DNA from: JBQTJJ01 sp052387235
Lineage (GTDB): Bacteria; Actinomycetota; Acidimicrobiia; Acidimicrobiales; GCA-2861595
DNA length: 13,107 nucleotides
Assembly: GCA_052387235.1 (NCBI GenBank)
Contig: JBQTJJ010000058.1
Location: forward strand, 1 to 13,107
Direction of reading: 5' to 3'
Numbering within the stretch: position 1 is the stretch's first letter; each line of letters opens with the position of its first letter. Position numbers and translations under genes: made by a program. Below are positions 13,095 through 13,107 of this stretch, piece by piece. Below the pieces are notes generated by a model. The model had not been told where the DNA came from and did no database searches. It saw only the letters and a list, made by a program, of their open reading frames with translations.

Positions 13095-13100
13095 AGCTTA
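13095..13100 (-). promoter_or_regulatory. Putative -10 element of the fhaA-fhaB-pstP-ftsW-pbpA-pknB operon
   Basis: TAAGCT on the minus strand is the best TANNNT match in the window. It ends 10 nt before the fhaA ATG, placing transcription start about 4 nt upstream of it. The -35 region falls outside the window. No other promoter-like gap exists within the operon, whose largest spacing is 40 bp before ftsW. Confidence 0.5.
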
Positions 13101-13107
13101 CCCGTGG

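Overview
The window is very GC-rich and reads like a chromosome segment of a high-GC actinobacterium. The strongest argument is gene order. From about 4.2 kb to the right end, the order and orientation (crgA <, DUF881 >, trpG/pabA >, pknB <, pbpA <, ftsW/rodA <, pstP <, fhaB <, fhaA <) match the well-known actinobacterial cell-division and cell-wall signalling cluster, Rv0011c to Rv0020c in Mycobacterium tuberculosis. One difference is that no separate pknA gene lies between pbpA and pknB. Thr/Ser-rich protein tails and the apparently leaderless promoters fit a deep-branching lineage such as Acidimicrobiia, but that placement is an inference.

Left part (1-4192). The window opens with the first 43 codons of a leftward acyl-ACP desaturase. 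A 136-bp divergent intergenic region follows, holding two perfect inverted repeats: a TetR-like 20-bp palindrome on the desaturase side and an 8-5-8 repeat on the other. Then, all rightward, come a 1-Cys peroxiredoxin, a small membrane-anchored Thr-rich protein, a thiolase (acetyl-CoA acetyltransferase family), a SpoIIE-type PP2C phosphatase fused to a HATPase_c_2 (anti-sigma kinase-like) domain and interrupted by an apparent one-base frameshift near 3704, and an 82-residue membrane protein with a zinc-ribbon-like motif.

Middle (4202-5884). crgA (leftward) and the DUF881 gene (rightward) diverge from a promoter region so tight that their putative -10 elements share the same TA. A TrpG/PabA glutamine amidotransferase follows and converges on pknB.

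Right part (5903-13084). One leftward operon, transcribed fhaA, fhaB, pstP, ftsW/rodA, pbpA, pknB, has overlapping or closely spaced genes (ATGA at fhaB/pstP, TGATG at ftsW/pbpA). Together they form a phospho-signalling and peptidoglycan module: PknB senses wall fragments through three PASTA domains and phosphorylates Ser/Thr, PstP reverses this, FhaA and FhaB read phospho-Thr, and FtsW/RodA with the class B PBP build septal or lateral wall; CrgA is a divisome partner.

No tRNA, rRNA, CRISPR array, insertion sequence or phage gene was seen. The novelty is mainly in regulatory architecture (leaderless starts, one bidirectional promoter, promoter-embedded operators), the frameshifted phosphatase-kinase, the small unnamed membrane proteins and the shared Thr/Ser/Pro-rich extracytoplasmic tails, rather than an obviously new multi-gene system.
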